Below are positions 17,407 through 26,271 of a stretch of 64,000 bases of DNA, piece by piece (within the stretch, counting starts at the first letter, position 1; the number at the start of each line of letters is the position of its first letter). Both the position numbers and the translations under genes were made by a program. The notes beneath the pieces were generated by a model. The model had not been told where the DNA came from. It ran no database searches and saw only the letters and a list, made by a program, of their open reading frames with translations. Source of the stretch: Chachezhania sediminis (GTDB taxonomy: Bacteria; Pseudomonadota; Alphaproteobacteria; Rhodobacterales; Rhodobacteraceae); NCBI RefSeq assembly GCF_009765275.1, contig NZ_VOPH01000001.1:806001-870000 (forward strand), given 5' to 3'.

Positions 17407-17685
17407 TCACGTCCAGTTGATCTGTGCCCCGCCCGGCAACGCCGCGCGCGCCTGCATCGGCCGTTCCGGCGGTATGCCCCTGGCCGAGGCATAGCCCAGC
17501 ACCCAGGCATCGTCGAGCATCAGGAAATCCAGCACCGCGCCCAGGAATTCCGGATCCCCCGCCCGTTCCCGCAGATCGTCGACCGACGTCCCCGTAGAAC
17601 CAAGGAAGGTCGGCAAAAGATCGTCCTCGGCCGCCAGCCAGGCCAGGACGTCGATGGCAAGGGTTTCGGCCGCGTCAGGCGTCAT
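17407..17685 (-). CDS. DUF3572 family protein
   Basis: A 92-residue, mostly helical acidic protein starting MTPDAAETLAIDVLAWLAAE, with the family pattern FLGSTGTSVDDLRERAGDPEFLGAVLDFL. No function is established. The start at 17685 is chosen for its GGAG; the frame is open to a further ATG at 17742 that would add a Pro-rich leader. It is divergent from the PleD-like cyclase gene, an arrangement commonly seen in alphaproteobacteria, which hints at a link with cyclic di-GMP control or cell polarity (inference only). Confidence 0.8.
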   Translation of the reverse strand: MTPDAAETLAIDVLAWLAAEDDLLPTFLGSTGTSVDDLRERAGDPEFLGAVLDFLMLDDAWVLGYASARGIPPERPMQARAALPGGAQINWT

Positions 17686-17791
17686 GTCGTGCTCCGGTCC
17701 AGGGTCGGGGGTGGGCGGTTTGAAAGGGTTTCTTAACCACAATCATGAAGACTGAGCCACACCATCAACGCAAGTCTCGAAAGGTCGTCAC

Positions 17792-19168
17792 GTGCAGGGC
17801 ACCATTCTGATCCTCGACGGCGTAGCCACCAACCGCATCATGCTGAAAGTCCAGTTGTCGGCGGCCTATTACCGGATCGTGCAGGGCGTCGATCTGGCCA
17901 GCCTGCCCGACCTTCTGAATCGGGCGCGGCCCGACCTGATCCTGACCGCGATGAAACTGCCGGACGGCACGGCCGCGGGCGTCAAGGCGATGGTGTCCAC
18001 CAATCCTGCCCTGGCGGGCATCCCGGTCCTGGCCATCGCCGATCAGCCCGATCGCCAGGCGATGCTGAACGCCTTGGCCGCGGGAATCGACGACGTTCTG
18101 GTCCAGCCCCTGAACGACCTGGTCTTTCAGGCCCGCATCCGCAGCCTGATGCGCCTGCGCGACGGGTCCGAAGACCTGCCGCTGGACACCGGCCGGATGC
18201 TGGGCTTCGCGGAAGCGGCACCGCCGTTCACCGGACCGTCGCGCGTGGCGCTTGTCACCGCACGGCCCGAAACCGGCCTGGTGTGGCGCAGCCATCTGGA
18301 ACGCGCCACCCGGCATGGCGTGCGCAATTACCGGATGACCGATGTCCACGCACTGATGCAGGACCCGGTCCCGGATGCCATCGTGGTCGAGGTGCCGCGC
18401 ACCAATCCGGGCCCCGCGCTGGCGCTGCTGTCGGACCTTTGCGCCCGGTCCGCCACGGAGAACTGCGTCGTGATCGCCCTGGCCGACGGGGCCTCGCCGC
18501 AATGCGTGGCCGATGCGCTGGACCGCGGGGCGCAGAACGTCATGACCACGGGCTTCGACGCCGAGGAACTGGCGCTGCGGCTGGACCGGGATCTGGCCCG
18601 CAAGGCGCGCCGCGACCGGTTCCGCCTGACCGTCCGCGACGGGCTGCGGGCGGCAGTGCTGGATCCGATGACCGGGCTCTACAATCGCCGGTATGCCCTG
18701 CCCTACCTGACGTCGATCCTCCACGAGGCGGCCGAGAACGGCAGCGGGCTGGCGCTGATGATGGCGGACCTCGACCATTTCAAGCGGATCAACGACCGCC
18801 ACGGTCATGCCGCCGGCGACGCCGTGCTGGTCGAAACCTCGCAGCGTCTGCGCCAGCTGGTCCGCCCCGCGGACATGGTCGCCCGCGTCGGCGGAGAGGA
18901 GTTCCTGATCGTGGCCCGGTCCGGCTCTCCCGAACAGGCCACGCGCCTTGCCCACCGCATCTGTGCCGAGATCAATGCCCGCCCCTTCCAGCTGCCCGGC
19001 GCGCCAGAACCGGTCCGAGTGACGATCAGCATCGGCGTCGTCGCCATCGGCCCCTTCAGCCCGAACCGTCCCGACGTGATGGACCTGATGAACCAGGCCG
19101 ACCGCGCGCTCTACGAGTCCAAGGCCGCAGGGCGGAACCGCTTCAAGATGATCGAAGCCGCGGCGTGA
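17792..19168 (+). CDS. PleD-like diguanylate cyclase with degenerate receiver domains
   Basis: A 458-residue protein with the REC-REC-GGDEF order of PleD. The first receiver should carry the phosphoacceptor Asp at residue 53, but reads DLILTAMKLPDG with Ala53. The second receiver (about 150-270) also lacks the phosphoacceptor (DAIVVEVPRT). The C-terminal cyclase looks intact: VARVGGEEFLIV at 363-374, I-site R358-P-A-D361, and FKRINDRHGHAAGD. Activation by phosphorylation therefore seems unlikely, and dimerisation may be driven by another signal or be constitutive. It starts with GTG after AAAGG. The neighbouring divergent DUF3572 gene is a conserved companion. Confidence 0.9.
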   Translation: MQGTILILDGVATNRIMLKVQLSAAYYRIVQGVDLASLPDLLNRARPDLILTAMKLPDGTAAGVKAMVSTNPALAGIPVLAIADQPDRQAMLNALAAGIDDVLVQPLNDLVFQARIRSLMRLRDGSEDLPLDTGRMLGFAEAAPPFTGPSRVALVTARPETGLVWRSHLERATRHGVRNYRMTDVHALMQDPVPDAIVVEVPRTNPGPALALLSDLCARSATENCVVIALADGASPQCVADALDRGAQNVMTTGFDAEELALRLDRDLARKARRDRFRLTVRDGLRAAVLDPMTGLYNRRYALPYLTSILHEAAENGSGLALMMADLDHFKRINDRHGHAAGDAVLVETSQRLRQLVRPADMVARVGGEEFLIVARSGSPEQATRLAHRICAEINARPFQLPGAPEPVRVTISIGVVAIGPFSPNRPDVMDLMNQADRALYESKAAGRNRFKMIEAAA

Positions 19169-19366
19169 CGCGGCAGGGCCCGGCCGGGCACCGGTCTTCC
19201 CGGCGCCGGAACGCCCCGGCTTTGGCCCGATACCGTGAAAGAAAGCCCGATGGGAGCCCAGGGAGCCGGCCAGAATGCGTGCGTCCCGGAATGCCACGCA
19301 GGACGCTCCCCCCCGTCCGCCACGTGCCGGACGACCGGCGTCGTGCTTGAAGCCCCCGGAAATGCA

Positions 19367-19394
19367 AAACGCCCCACCGATCGGTGGGGCGTTT
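19367..19394 (-). terminator. Perfect palindromic terminator of sodB
   Basis: Two 14-base arms (AAACGCCCCACCGA and its complement) form an uninterrupted palindrome, followed on the minus strand by a T run. It lies 25 bases after the sodB stop. The symmetry could also stop transcription coming from the plus-strand cyclase gene. Confidence 0.85.
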
Positions 19395-19418
19395 CATTCT
19401 TAGCCTAAAGGCCCGGGA

Positions 19419-20018
19419 TCACATGCGCGAAGCGACGTTTTCCCAGTTGACCAGGTTGTCCAGGAAGTTGGACAGGTAGGCCGGGCGCTTGTTACGGAAG
19501 TCGATGTAGTAGGAATGCTCCCATACGTCGCAGCCCAGAAGCGCAGTCTGGCCGAAGCAGAGCGGGTTGACGCCGTTTTCGGTCTTGGTGACCTTAAGCG
19601 ACCCGTCGCTGTCCTTGACCAGCCAGGCCCAGCCCGAACCGAACTGACCGGCACCGGCAGCCGAGAATGCCGACTTGAACTCGTCGACCGAACCGAAGGA
19701 TTCAACCAGAGCCTTTTCCAGCTCGCCCGGCATCGCCGAGGTGCCCGGGCCCATCATTTCCCAGAACTGGTTGTGGTTCCAGAGCTGCGAAATGTTGTTG
19801 AAGATACCGTTCTGGGCCACGGCCGACTTGTCATAGGTGCCGACGATGATCTCTTCCAGCGACTTGGACGCCCACTCGGTGCCTTCGATCAGCTTGTTGC
19901 CGTTGTCGACATAGGCCTTGTGGTGCAGGTCGTGGTGATACTCCAGGGTTTCTTTCGACATGCCCTTGGATGCCAGGGCATCATGTGCATAAGGAAGATC
20001 CGGAAGTTCAAAAGCCAT
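19419..20018 (-). CDS. sodB: Superoxide dismutase, Fe/Mn type
   Basis: A 199-residue cytoplasmic enzyme that converts superoxide to hydrogen peroxide and oxygen. Metal ligands fit the family: His in LEYHHDLHHKAYV, His in NHNQFWEMM, and Asp/His in LGCDVWEHSYYIDF. AGQFGSGWAWL marks the active-site loop; GQ at this position is more usual of iron-type or cambialistic enzymes. No signal peptide is present. A strong GGGGG-type Shine-Dalgarno lies just before the ATG at 20018. It is monocistronic with a strong terminator, and divergent from the FkbM methyltransferase gene. Confidence 0.95.
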   Translation of the reverse strand: MAFELPDLPYAHDALASKGMSKETLEYHHDLHHKAYVDNGNKLIEGTEWASKSLEEIIVGTYDKSAVAQNGIFNNISQLWNHNQFWEMMGPGTSAMPGELEKALVESFGSVDEFKSAFSAAGAGQFGSGWAWLVKDSDGSLKVTKTENGVNPLCFGQTALLGCDVWEHSYYIDFRNKRPAYLSNFLDNLVNWENVASRM

Positions 20019-20127
20019 GTTGGGGCCCCCTGATAATGAAAGTTCGTTGTGTGTTACATGCGTCCCGGGCCTGCACAGGTCAAGTCCCGACAGCGGATCG
20101 GATGGCGCGGCCGCGTGGTCGACGGGC

Positions 20128-20892
20128 ATGCTGACAGCGCTTAGAAAGACCTTCTGGCGGGCACAGGGCCATTATGCCGGCACCCTGGGCGGGCAGCCTT
20201 TCCTGCTTGATCCGCAGCATACCTCGTTCTGGCGCAAGTGCACCGCCGGCATGTGGGAGCCGGAGACCTTCGCCGTGCTGGACGACCAGTTGGACGGGAC
20301 CCGCGACTATATCGACATCGGCGCCTGGATCGGGCCCACGGTGCTTTATGCCGCACGCCGCGCGCGCCATGTCTGGGCGTTCGAGCCGGACCGCGAGGCC
20401 TATCGTGCGCTCGCCTGGAACCTGGCGCTGAACGAGATCGAAAATGTCAGCCCCTTTTCCGTCGCCATTTCTGGCGAGACGGGGATTGCCCGCATGGCCA
20501 GCTTCCGGGGAGAACCCGGCGACAGCATGACCAGCCTGCTGAACCCCGGCGGCACGGGCGCCATGGACGTGCTGACGCTGGACTGGTCGGTCTTCGAAGG
20601 CGCGGCCGACCTGTCGAATGTGGGCTTGGTCAAAATGGACATCGAAGGCGCCGAATTCGGCGTCCTGCCCCGGCTGGTGCCCTGGCTTCAGGCGGCGAAA
20701 CCGTCGCTGTACCTGTCGACCCACGCCCCCTACCTGCCAGAGGCAGAGCGTCAGGCGGCGCTGGAGCAGCTGGCCGACATGCTGGCCTTCTATCCGAATA
20801 TCCGCGACGTGAAGACCGGCACCACCGGGCGCCCTGCCCTGACCGGCCCGCGTGCGCTGGAGAAGTTCCCGTCGTTCCTGCTTACAACCTGA
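20128..20892 (+). CDS. FkbM family SAM-dependent methyltransferase
   Basis: A 254-residue protein with a Rossmann methyltransferase core. The SAM-binding loop is YIDIGAWIGPTVLYAA, motif II is HVWAFEPDREAYRAL, and the FkbM signature is LVKMDIEGAEFGVLPRL. Family members O-methylate sugars or polyketides, often in surface glycan synthesis, but no glycan genes are adjacent. The ATG at 20128 is used; the frame is open further upstream but would then overlap the sodB promoter. It converges on the tandem exported paralogues with only 15 bases between. Confidence 0.82.
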   Translation: MLTALRKTFWRAQGHYAGTLGGQPFLLDPQHTSFWRKCTAGMWEPETFAVLDDQLDGTRDYIDIGAWIGPTVLYAARRARHVWAFEPDREAYRALAWNLALNEIENVSPFSVAISGETGIARMASFRGEPGDSMTSLLNPGGTGAMDVLTLDWSVFEGAADLSNVGLVKMDIEGAEFGVLPRLVPWLQAAKPSLYLSTHAPYLPEAERQAALEQLADMLAFYPNIRDVKTGTTGRPALTGPRALEKFPSFLLTT

Positions 20893-20907
20893 ACCGGCCT
20901 GAGCGGG

Positions 20908-21324
20908 TCATTCACTTCTTTTTTTGGGCGCGCAGGTCCCGGTGCCACGGTTCTGATTGTCAAAGCCCTTGACGTAGCTTGTCAGGGACAGCTTGCCGGT
21001 GCCGGGCCAGAACAGCGCCGTGTAGTCCGCCTTGGCCTTGGCGCCGTTTTTCATCGCCAGGCCCGGAACGGTCCACTTCATCTGCACCGAATTGGCGTCC
21101 CTTTTCGTGACGGCCGCGGTGATCGGCTTGTCCTGGACCGAGTGGACATACCTATCCATGACCCAGCCCCTTGACCTGGCCGCGTCATAGGAAATCCACA
21201 TCTTGGCCGGAATCCAACCCCAACGGGTCTGAGCTTTCAGATTGCATTCATACAGCACGCTTGCAGCATGTACGGGCGTTGCCGCCATCCAGAGGCCGGC
21301 GAGCAAGGCAGCAGGCAGTTTCAT
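20908..21324 (-). CDS. Exported protein of unknown function, tandem paralogue 1
   Basis: A 138-residue protein with a Sec signal peptide (MKLPAALLAGLWMAATPVHA). The mature part shares spaced motifs with the next gene upstream: Y-C near the new N-terminus, WGWIPAKMWISY, a shared K-R-D-A segment, LFWPGTGKLSLTSYVKGFDN and a C-terminal TGTCAPKK. The two cysteines probably form a disulfide in the periplasm. No known family is recognised. It is likely a beta-rich small domain, and it is shorter on charged residues than cytoplasmic neighbours. Co-orientation with the second copy across 173 bases suggests a duplication. Confidence 0.65.
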   Translation of the reverse strand: MKLPAALLAGLWMAATPVHAASVLYECNLKAQTRWGWIPAKMWISYDAARSRGWVMDRYVHSVQDKPITAAVTKRDANSVQMKWTVPGLAMKNGAKAKADYTALFWPGTGKLSLTSYVKGFDNQNRGTGTCAPKKRSE

Positions 21325-21497
21325 GGGCAAGACCCTCGCGACTGACAAACTCAGACCGGCACATACCGCACGTCTTGCTCCCGGCCTGCGCTACTGGATA
21401 TCCGATCGGGACGGTCGTCAACGGTGTCGTGCGCCCGCACGGCCTGCGTCTGCCTCCGCAACGCGGAAGACAGCAGCATTTCCGGCGAATAGGTCCG

Positions 21498-21911
21498 CTA
21501 CTTCTCCTTGTACGGCGCACAGATCCCGTGGCCATTGTTCTGCATGTCGTAGCCCCGGACGATGCTCTGGACCAGGATCTTGCCTGTGCCGGGCCAGAAC
21601 ACCAGGAAGAAGTCCACCCTCAGATCCGTTTTGCTGCTGTTCGGGACGTTATCGACAGACCAGTCCAGCTTGATGGACTTCGCGTCCCTTTCCCGAAGCT
21701 TGGCCTCCATCGGCTTGCCGATGTCATTCTTGACATAAGCGTCATAGACCCAGGCCCAGTTCTGGGTTCGATTGAAGGACAGGAATAGAGTTTCCGGGAT
21801 CCAGCCGTATTGCGTCCCGGGCTTGATTTCACACTTGTAAACAATGTCCTCGGCAACTGCGGTCGAGGCCATGACCATCAGGCCGGCGGCCAAAAGCATC
21901 CTGATCTTCAT
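21498..21911 (-). CDS. Exported protein of unknown function, tandem paralogue 2
   Basis: A 137-residue protein with signal peptide MKIRMLLAAGLMVMASTAVA. It is paralogous to the downstream copy: YKCEIKPGTQYGWIPETLF, WVYDAYVKNDIGKPMEAK, RDAKSIKLDW, FWPGTGKILVQSIVRGYDMQ and GHGICAPYK align in the same order with similar spacing. Base composition is visibly lower in GC than in the neighbouring genes, hinting at later acquisition. The conserved FWPGTGK and cysteine pair would be the first residues to test. Function is unknown. AGAGAGA precedes the ATG. Confidence 0.65.
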   Translation of the reverse strand: MKIRMLLAAGLMVMASTAVAEDIVYKCEIKPGTQYGWIPETLFLSFNRTQNWAWVYDAYVKNDIGKPMEAKLRERDAKSIKLDWSVDNVPNSSKTDLRVDFFLVFWPGTGKILVQSIVRGYDMQNNGHGICAPYKEK

Positions 21912-22297
21912 CTTGTCTCTCTCCCTCCCGGTAGGGGCACCGGATCCTGCTTGGGGCTATCACGTCATGTCGGGCGACTTTGGCGCACCTGTGCCGGGCG
22001 GCCGCCCGGCACAGCCCGGCGACACGATCCACATCACAACCAGCACGCGATCCTATTTCCAGATTTCCGAAATCAGATGTGCTGACCGGCGCAGCCAAAG
22101 GTCTAGTCCCTTCGCCGCACGATCGCCTTGCAACTGCAACTCGACCTCGCCTTTCCTCAGGAAAAAACCAGATCGAACCACAAAACGATTTGAACCCACC
22201 CCCGACACGATAACGGGAACAGGTTGCAACCCTATGGAGATTTTAACAAGGCGAAATGAACGCGGTCGCCGCAAGGGAAAGCGGCGCCCGCAGGTCT
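21912..22297. other. AT-richer intergenic region, no gene seen
   Basis: This 386-base stretch lies between soxG and the exported paralogues and has lower GC than the flanks. It should hold the promoter of the paralogue pair. A weak hairpin CGCCGC/GCGGCG (22267-22286) lies 11 bases after the soxG stop and may help end the sox transcript. No coding sequence is supported. Confidence 0.5.
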
Positions 22298-22870
22298 TCA
22301 GTAATATCCGACGTCGGATCCCGGCTGGGCGGCCGTGGACAGAAGCCCGAAGACATAGGGCGCGACAGACCGGAAGCAGACGATATGGGCCGTCGTCTCG
22401 CCCGTCAGCCAGATGGCGGCGGCCACCTGCGCCAGCCGGGTGCGGCGCATCCGGCCCGGGGGGCAGCCCTGAACCGACATGTCGGCCGGGGTCAGCTTGG
22501 CCAGCACGTCGCGCACAGCGGCGCCTTCCAGCCGGAACATCGCGCGGGCGTCCGACACGTCGACCGCCATGGCAAAGCTGCCGTCCAGCGTCCTTTCCAT
22601 CGCGGTCAGGGCGACGCCCACCTCGTCATAGGCACAGAAGATCAGAAGTTCGTCCGGGGACATCCAGGCGATGGCCCGGTCCCCCTGGACCGAGATCATG
22701 CCGTCGTCGGGCATGTCGACGCCGCCGATGCCGATGGCCGCGTTCTTGACCGGCGCAGCACCCAGTTTGCCGCGCAGCGTGATCATGCCCTGCAGCGGCA
22801 TCTCGGCCACTTCGACGATGCCGTCGTAGCGGGCGCCGTTCAGCGCGGTGACGGAAGCGATCTCAGACAT
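22298..22870 (-). CDS. soxG: Sarcosine oxidase gamma subunit
   Basis: A 190-residue small subunit of heterotetrameric sarcosine oxidase. It resembles the N-terminal folate-type fold of aminomethyltransferases and helps assemble the complex; it has no cofactor of its own. Recognisable stretches are VAEMPLQGMITLRGKL, AIAWMSPDELLIFC and CFRSVAPYVFGLL. Its ATG overlaps the end of soxA by 8 bases, giving tight coupling. It is the last gene of the sox operon, followed by a lower-GC non-coding stretch and possibly a weak hairpin terminator. Confidence 0.9.
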   Translation of the reverse strand: MSEIASVTALNGARYDGIVEVAEMPLQGMITLRGKLGAAPVKNAAIGIGGVDMPDDGMISVQGDRAIAWMSPDELLIFCAYDEVGVALTAMERTLDGSFAMAVDVSDARAMFRLEGAAVRDVLAKLTPADMSVQGCPPGRMRRTRLAQVAAAIWLTGETTAHIVCFRSVAPYVFGLLSTAAQPGSDVGYY

Positions 22871-25800
22871 TCTGCTTTGCCCCTTCGGGATCGAAGAAGA
22901 CCGGATTCACGATCTTCGCGCGATAGACCTTGTCGTCGGTGCCGGGGAATTCCAGCACCTCGCCCATGCGATCGGGCCCGTGCAGGACCAGCCCCATGGC
23001 GATGCCCCGCCCCAGTGTCGGCGAGTGATAGCTGGACGTCACGCGGCCCTGCGTCACCAGCTGACCGTTGGCGTTCTTGCCCCGCCCCACGGCATAAGCG
23101 CCGTCCGGCAAGACGGATCCGTCCTCGGTCTCCAGCCCCACCAGCTTCCAGCGGGTCGGGTCGGTCATGTGGCTGCGTTCCTGCGCGCGCTTGCCCAGGT
23201 AGTCGGTCTTCTTCTTGGAAATCGCCCAGTCCAGCCCCAGATCCTGCGGAATCACGGTGCCGTCGGTTTCATCCCCGATCATGATAAAGCCCTTTTCGGC
23301 CCGCATGATGTGCAGCGCCTCGGTGCCATAGGGCATCACTCCGAAGGCCTTGCCAGCCTCGACCAGCTTTTCCCACAGCGCCAGGCCCTGCCCCGCGCGC
23401 ACCGCGATTTCGAAACTGAGCTCGCCCGAGAACGAGATCCGGTAGACCCGCACACCGATCCCGCCCAGTTCGCCATCGGCCCAGGCCATGAAGGGCAGCG
23501 TTTCCGCCGACAGATCCATGCCCCCCAGGCTTTCCAACAGCTGTCGGGCCTTGGGGCCGACGACCGCGATCTGGGCATATTGTTCCGTCAGGTTGGCGAC
23601 GTGGACTTTCCAGTCCCACCATTCCGTCTGAAGCCATTCCTCCATATGGGCATGGATCCGGTCGGCCCCGCCGGTGGTCGTGTGGCACAGCCAGGCGTCC
23701 TCGCCCACACGTGCCACGACACCGTCATCGATCAGAAAGCCGTTTTCCGAACACATCAGGCCATAGCGGCAGCGGCCGACCTTCAGCGTGCTCATCATGT
23801 TGGTATAGAGCATGTCGAGGAAGCGACCCGCGTCCGGCCCCCTGACCAGGATCTTGCCCAGCGTCGACGCGTCCAGCAGGCCCACGTTGTCACGGGTATT
23901 CGTGACCTCGCGCTGGACGGCCTCTTCGACCTTCTCGCCCTGCTGCGGATAGGCATAGGGCCGCCGCCACTGGCCGACCGGTTCCCAGTCGGCGCCGTGA
24001 ACGTCGTGCCAGGCGTGCATCGGTGTCATGCGGACCGGCTGAAAGATGTCGCCGCGTGCCGAACCGCCGATGGCGCCGATGGAAATCGGCGTATAGGGCG
24101 GACGGAACGTCGTGGTGCCGACCTGCGGGATGGGCTTCTGCAGCGCCCCGGCCAGAACCGCCAGACCGTTGATGTTCGACAGCTTGCCCTGGTCGGTCGC
24201 CATGCCCAGCGTGGTGTAACGCTTGGTATGTTCGACGCTTTCGAACCCTTCGCGGGCGGCCAGCTCGACGTCGGAGACCTTGACGTCGTTCTGGAAATCC
24301 AGCCAGCTTTTCGACTTCAGCCGGTATTCCGCCCTGGCCGGCATCTGCCAGACCGGCAGCATCGCGGCCTCTTCGACGTCTTCGGCAACCGGCACTTTGG
24401 GCGCGCGGCCCTTGCCGCCGGCGGCCTTGGCAGCGCGGGTGCCGGCCGCGGCCCCGTCCTGCAGGACCGATCCCAGCGCCATCGGCCCGCTGGCACTGCC
24501 CGCGGTGGTGACGAAGGGCAGACCGTCGGCGCCGGTGGGCGCCTTTGCGGGATCGGGGCGAAAATGGGCCTGGGCGTCGTCCCACACGAGCTTGCCGCCG
24601 CAATGGGACCACAGGTGCACGACCGGGGACCAGCCGCCCGCCATGGCCACGGCGTCGCAGTCCAGCGCCTCCATCGCGCCGCCGGTGCCGGTGGTCACAC
24701 AGATCTGGACCTTCTTCACCCGTTTGCCGCCGGACACCTTGCCGATGCCGCGCCCGCAGTCGATGCGCAGGCCCAGATCGCGGGCTTCCTGCATCAGGGC
24801 GCCGCCCCCGGCCTCGCGCGCGTCGAGGATGCGCAGGACGTCGAGGCCCGCCTTCTTCAGCACGATCGCGGTGCGATAGCCGTCGTCGTTGTTGGTGGCG
24901 ACGACGATCCGCTGGCCGGGGACCACGCCCCAGTTGACCAGATAGTCGCGCATGGCCGAGGCGAGCATGACGCCCGGCACGTCGTTGCCGGCAAAAGCCA
25001 GCGGCCGTTCGATGGCGCCGGTCGCGGTCACGATCTGTCTGGCGCGGATCCGCCACAGGCGGTGGCGCGGGCCTTCTGCATCGGGCGCATGGTCGGTCAG
25101 GCGTTCGTAGCCCAGGGCATAGCCGTGGTCGTAGACGCCCGCGCCCATGGTGCGGGTCCGCAGGGTGACGTTCCGCATCGCCTCCAGTTCGGCGACCGTG
25201 GCATCGATCCACTCCTGCGCGGGCATCCCGTCGATCTTGCCCCCGTCGACCGGGGTGCGGCCGCCCCAGTAATGGGTCTGTTCCAGCACCAGCACCTTCA
25301 GCCCCGTCGCGGCGGCGGCCTTCGCGGCCGCCAGGCCCGCGACACCGCCGCCCACGACCAGGACGTCGGTGTGGACATGGAAATGTTCATAGGAGTCCGG
25401 ATCGGCCTCGGTCGGTGCGCGGCCCAGGCCCGCGGACTGGCGGATGAAGGGTTCGTAGACGTTCTTCCAGAAGGCGCGCGGCCACAGGAAGGTCTTGTAG
25501 TAGAAACCCGCCGGCAGGAACCGCGCGATGGCCGCGTTCATGGCACCGATGTCGCTGTCCAGCGTCGGCCAGCGGTTCTGCGACACGGCGGTAAGCCCGT
25601 CGAAAAGCTCGGTCGTGGTGGCGCGCTGGTTCGGCTCCATCCGGTTGCCATGGCCCATGTTCACCAGCGCGTTCGGTTCTTCCACGCCCGAGGCCACGAT
25701 GCCCCGCGGCCGGTGGTACTTGAAGGACCGGCCGACCAGCATCCGGTCCCCGGCCAGAAGGGCCGAGGCCAGCGTGTCGCCCGGGTGACCGGTGAAGGTC

Positions 25801-25874
25801 TTGCCGTCGAAGGTGAAGGTCAGCGTCTGGCTGCGGTCGATCAGACGGCCGCTGTCGTTGTGGCGGTAACTCAT
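22863..25874 (-). CDS. soxA: Sarcosine oxidase alpha subunit
   Basis: A 1003-residue subunit, the usual full length. The order is an N-terminal ferredoxin-like fold (LTFTFDGKTFTGHPGDTLAS), then an NAD-binding Rossmann domain with VLVVGGGVAGLAAA, and a C-terminal half homologous to GcvT that channels the released methylene group to tetrahydrofolate. The complex oxidises sarcosine to glycine with release of 5,10-methylene-THF and hydrogen peroxide. It starts at 25874 and ends inside soxG. The 64-base gap to soxD contains a half copy of a dispersed repeat (25905-25930), the only break in this otherwise tightly packed part. Confidence 0.96.
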   Translation of the reverse strand: MSYRHNDSGRLIDRSQTLTFTFDGKTFTGHPGDTLASALLAGDRMLVGRSFKYHRPRGIVASGVEEPNALVNMGHGNRMEPNQRATTTELFDGLTAVSQNRWPTLDSDIGAMNAAIARFLPAGFYYKTFLWPRAFWKNVYEPFIRQSAGLGRAPTEADPDSYEHFHVHTDVLVVGGGVAGLAAAKAAAATGLKVLVLEQTHYWGGRTPVDGGKIDGMPAQEWIDATVAELEAMRNVTLRTRTMGAGVYDHGYALGYERLTDHAPDAEGPRHRLWRIRARQIVTATGAIERPLAFAGNDVPGVMLASAMRDYLVNWGVVPGQRIVVATNNDDGYRTAIVLKKAGLDVLRILDAREAGGGALMQEARDLGLRIDCGRGIGKVSGGKRVKKVQICVTTGTGGAMEALDCDAVAMAGGWSPVVHLWSHCGGKLVWDDAQAHFRPDPAKAPTGADGLPFVTTAGSASGPMALGSVLQDGAAAGTRAAKAAGGKGRAPKVPVAEDVEEAAMLPVWQMPARAEYRLKSKSWLDFQNDVKVSDVELAAREGFESVEHTKRYTTLGMATDQGKLSNINGLAVLAGALQKPIPQVGTTTFRPPYTPISIGAIGGSARGDIFQPVRMTPMHAWHDVHGADWEPVGQWRRPYAYPQQGEKVEEAVQREVTNTRDNVGLLDASTLGKILVRGPDAGRFLDMLYTNMMSTLKVGRCRYGLMCSENGFLIDDGVVARVGEDAWLCHTTTGGADRIHAHMEEWLQTEWWDWKVHVANLTEQYAQIAVVGPKARQLLESLGGMDLSAETLPFMAWADGELGGIGVRVYRISFSGELSFEIAVRAGQGLALWEKLVEAGKAFGVMPYGTEALHIMRAEKGFIMIGDETDGTVIPQDLGLDWAISKKKTDYLGKRAQERSHMTDPTRWKLVGLETEDGSVLPDGAYAVGRGKNANGQLVTQGRVTSSYHSPTLGRGIAMGLVLHGPDRMGEVLEFPGTDDKVYRAKIVNPVFFDPEGAKQNV

Positions 25875-25904
25875 GTCGTGCGGTCCCGGCCGTGGCGGTG
25901 AAGG

Positions 25905-25930
25905 GGAGTATTTGGAAAGAGAAGAAGCGG
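25905..25930. repeat. Half copy of dispersed repeat between soxD and soxA
   Basis: GGAGTATTTGGAAAGAGAAG, continuing AAGCGG, matches one arm of the 77-base inverted repeat at 55416-55492 over 23 bases. A looser relative ends the GC-rich element at 46179-46203. Its place inside an operon suggests an insertable intergenic element rather than chance. Confidence 0.65.
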
Positions 25931-25938
25931 GAGGCGCA

Positions 25939-26268
25939 TCATCCGAAGAGCCTCCACGACCAGCCGGGGCGCGCGCCGCTGATCTTGTCGCAGATGGCCT
26001 GAGGCGGCGCCGAGGTCTGGGCGGGATAGGTGCCGTAGACCTGCAGGGTCTGGGTGCAGCGGGCGGCGTGGAACCACTTGCCACAGCCATAACTGTGCCG
26101 CCAGCGTTCGAAATGGACGCCCTTGGGGTTTTCCCGCTGGAACAGGTAGGCCTCGAAGGCGGCATCGTCGCTGCCCGGCGCTTCGCGGGTCAGGTGCGCC
26201 TCGCCACCCGGGGTCAGTTCCGTTTCGTCGGCCGCGACGCCGCAATAGGGACAGGTGAGGATCAGCAT
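25939..26268 (-). CDS. soxD: Sarcosine oxidase delta subunit
   Basis: A 109-residue subunit of heterotetrameric sarcosine oxidase that binds a structural zinc. The N-terminus MLILTCPYCGVAADETEL carries the first Cys pair, and SYGCGKWFHAARC supplies the further His/Cys ligands typical of the family. The length is at the normal size. It sits between soxA and a TfoX-domain gene with a 3-base gap to the latter, which is not a standard member of sox operons. Confidence 0.93.
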   Translation of the reverse strand: MLILTCPYCGVAADETELTPGGEAHLTREAPGSDDAAFEAYLFQRENPKGVHFERWRHSYGCGKWFHAARCTQTLQVYGTYPAQTSAPPQAICDKISGARPGWSWRLFG

Positions 26269-26271
26269 GTC

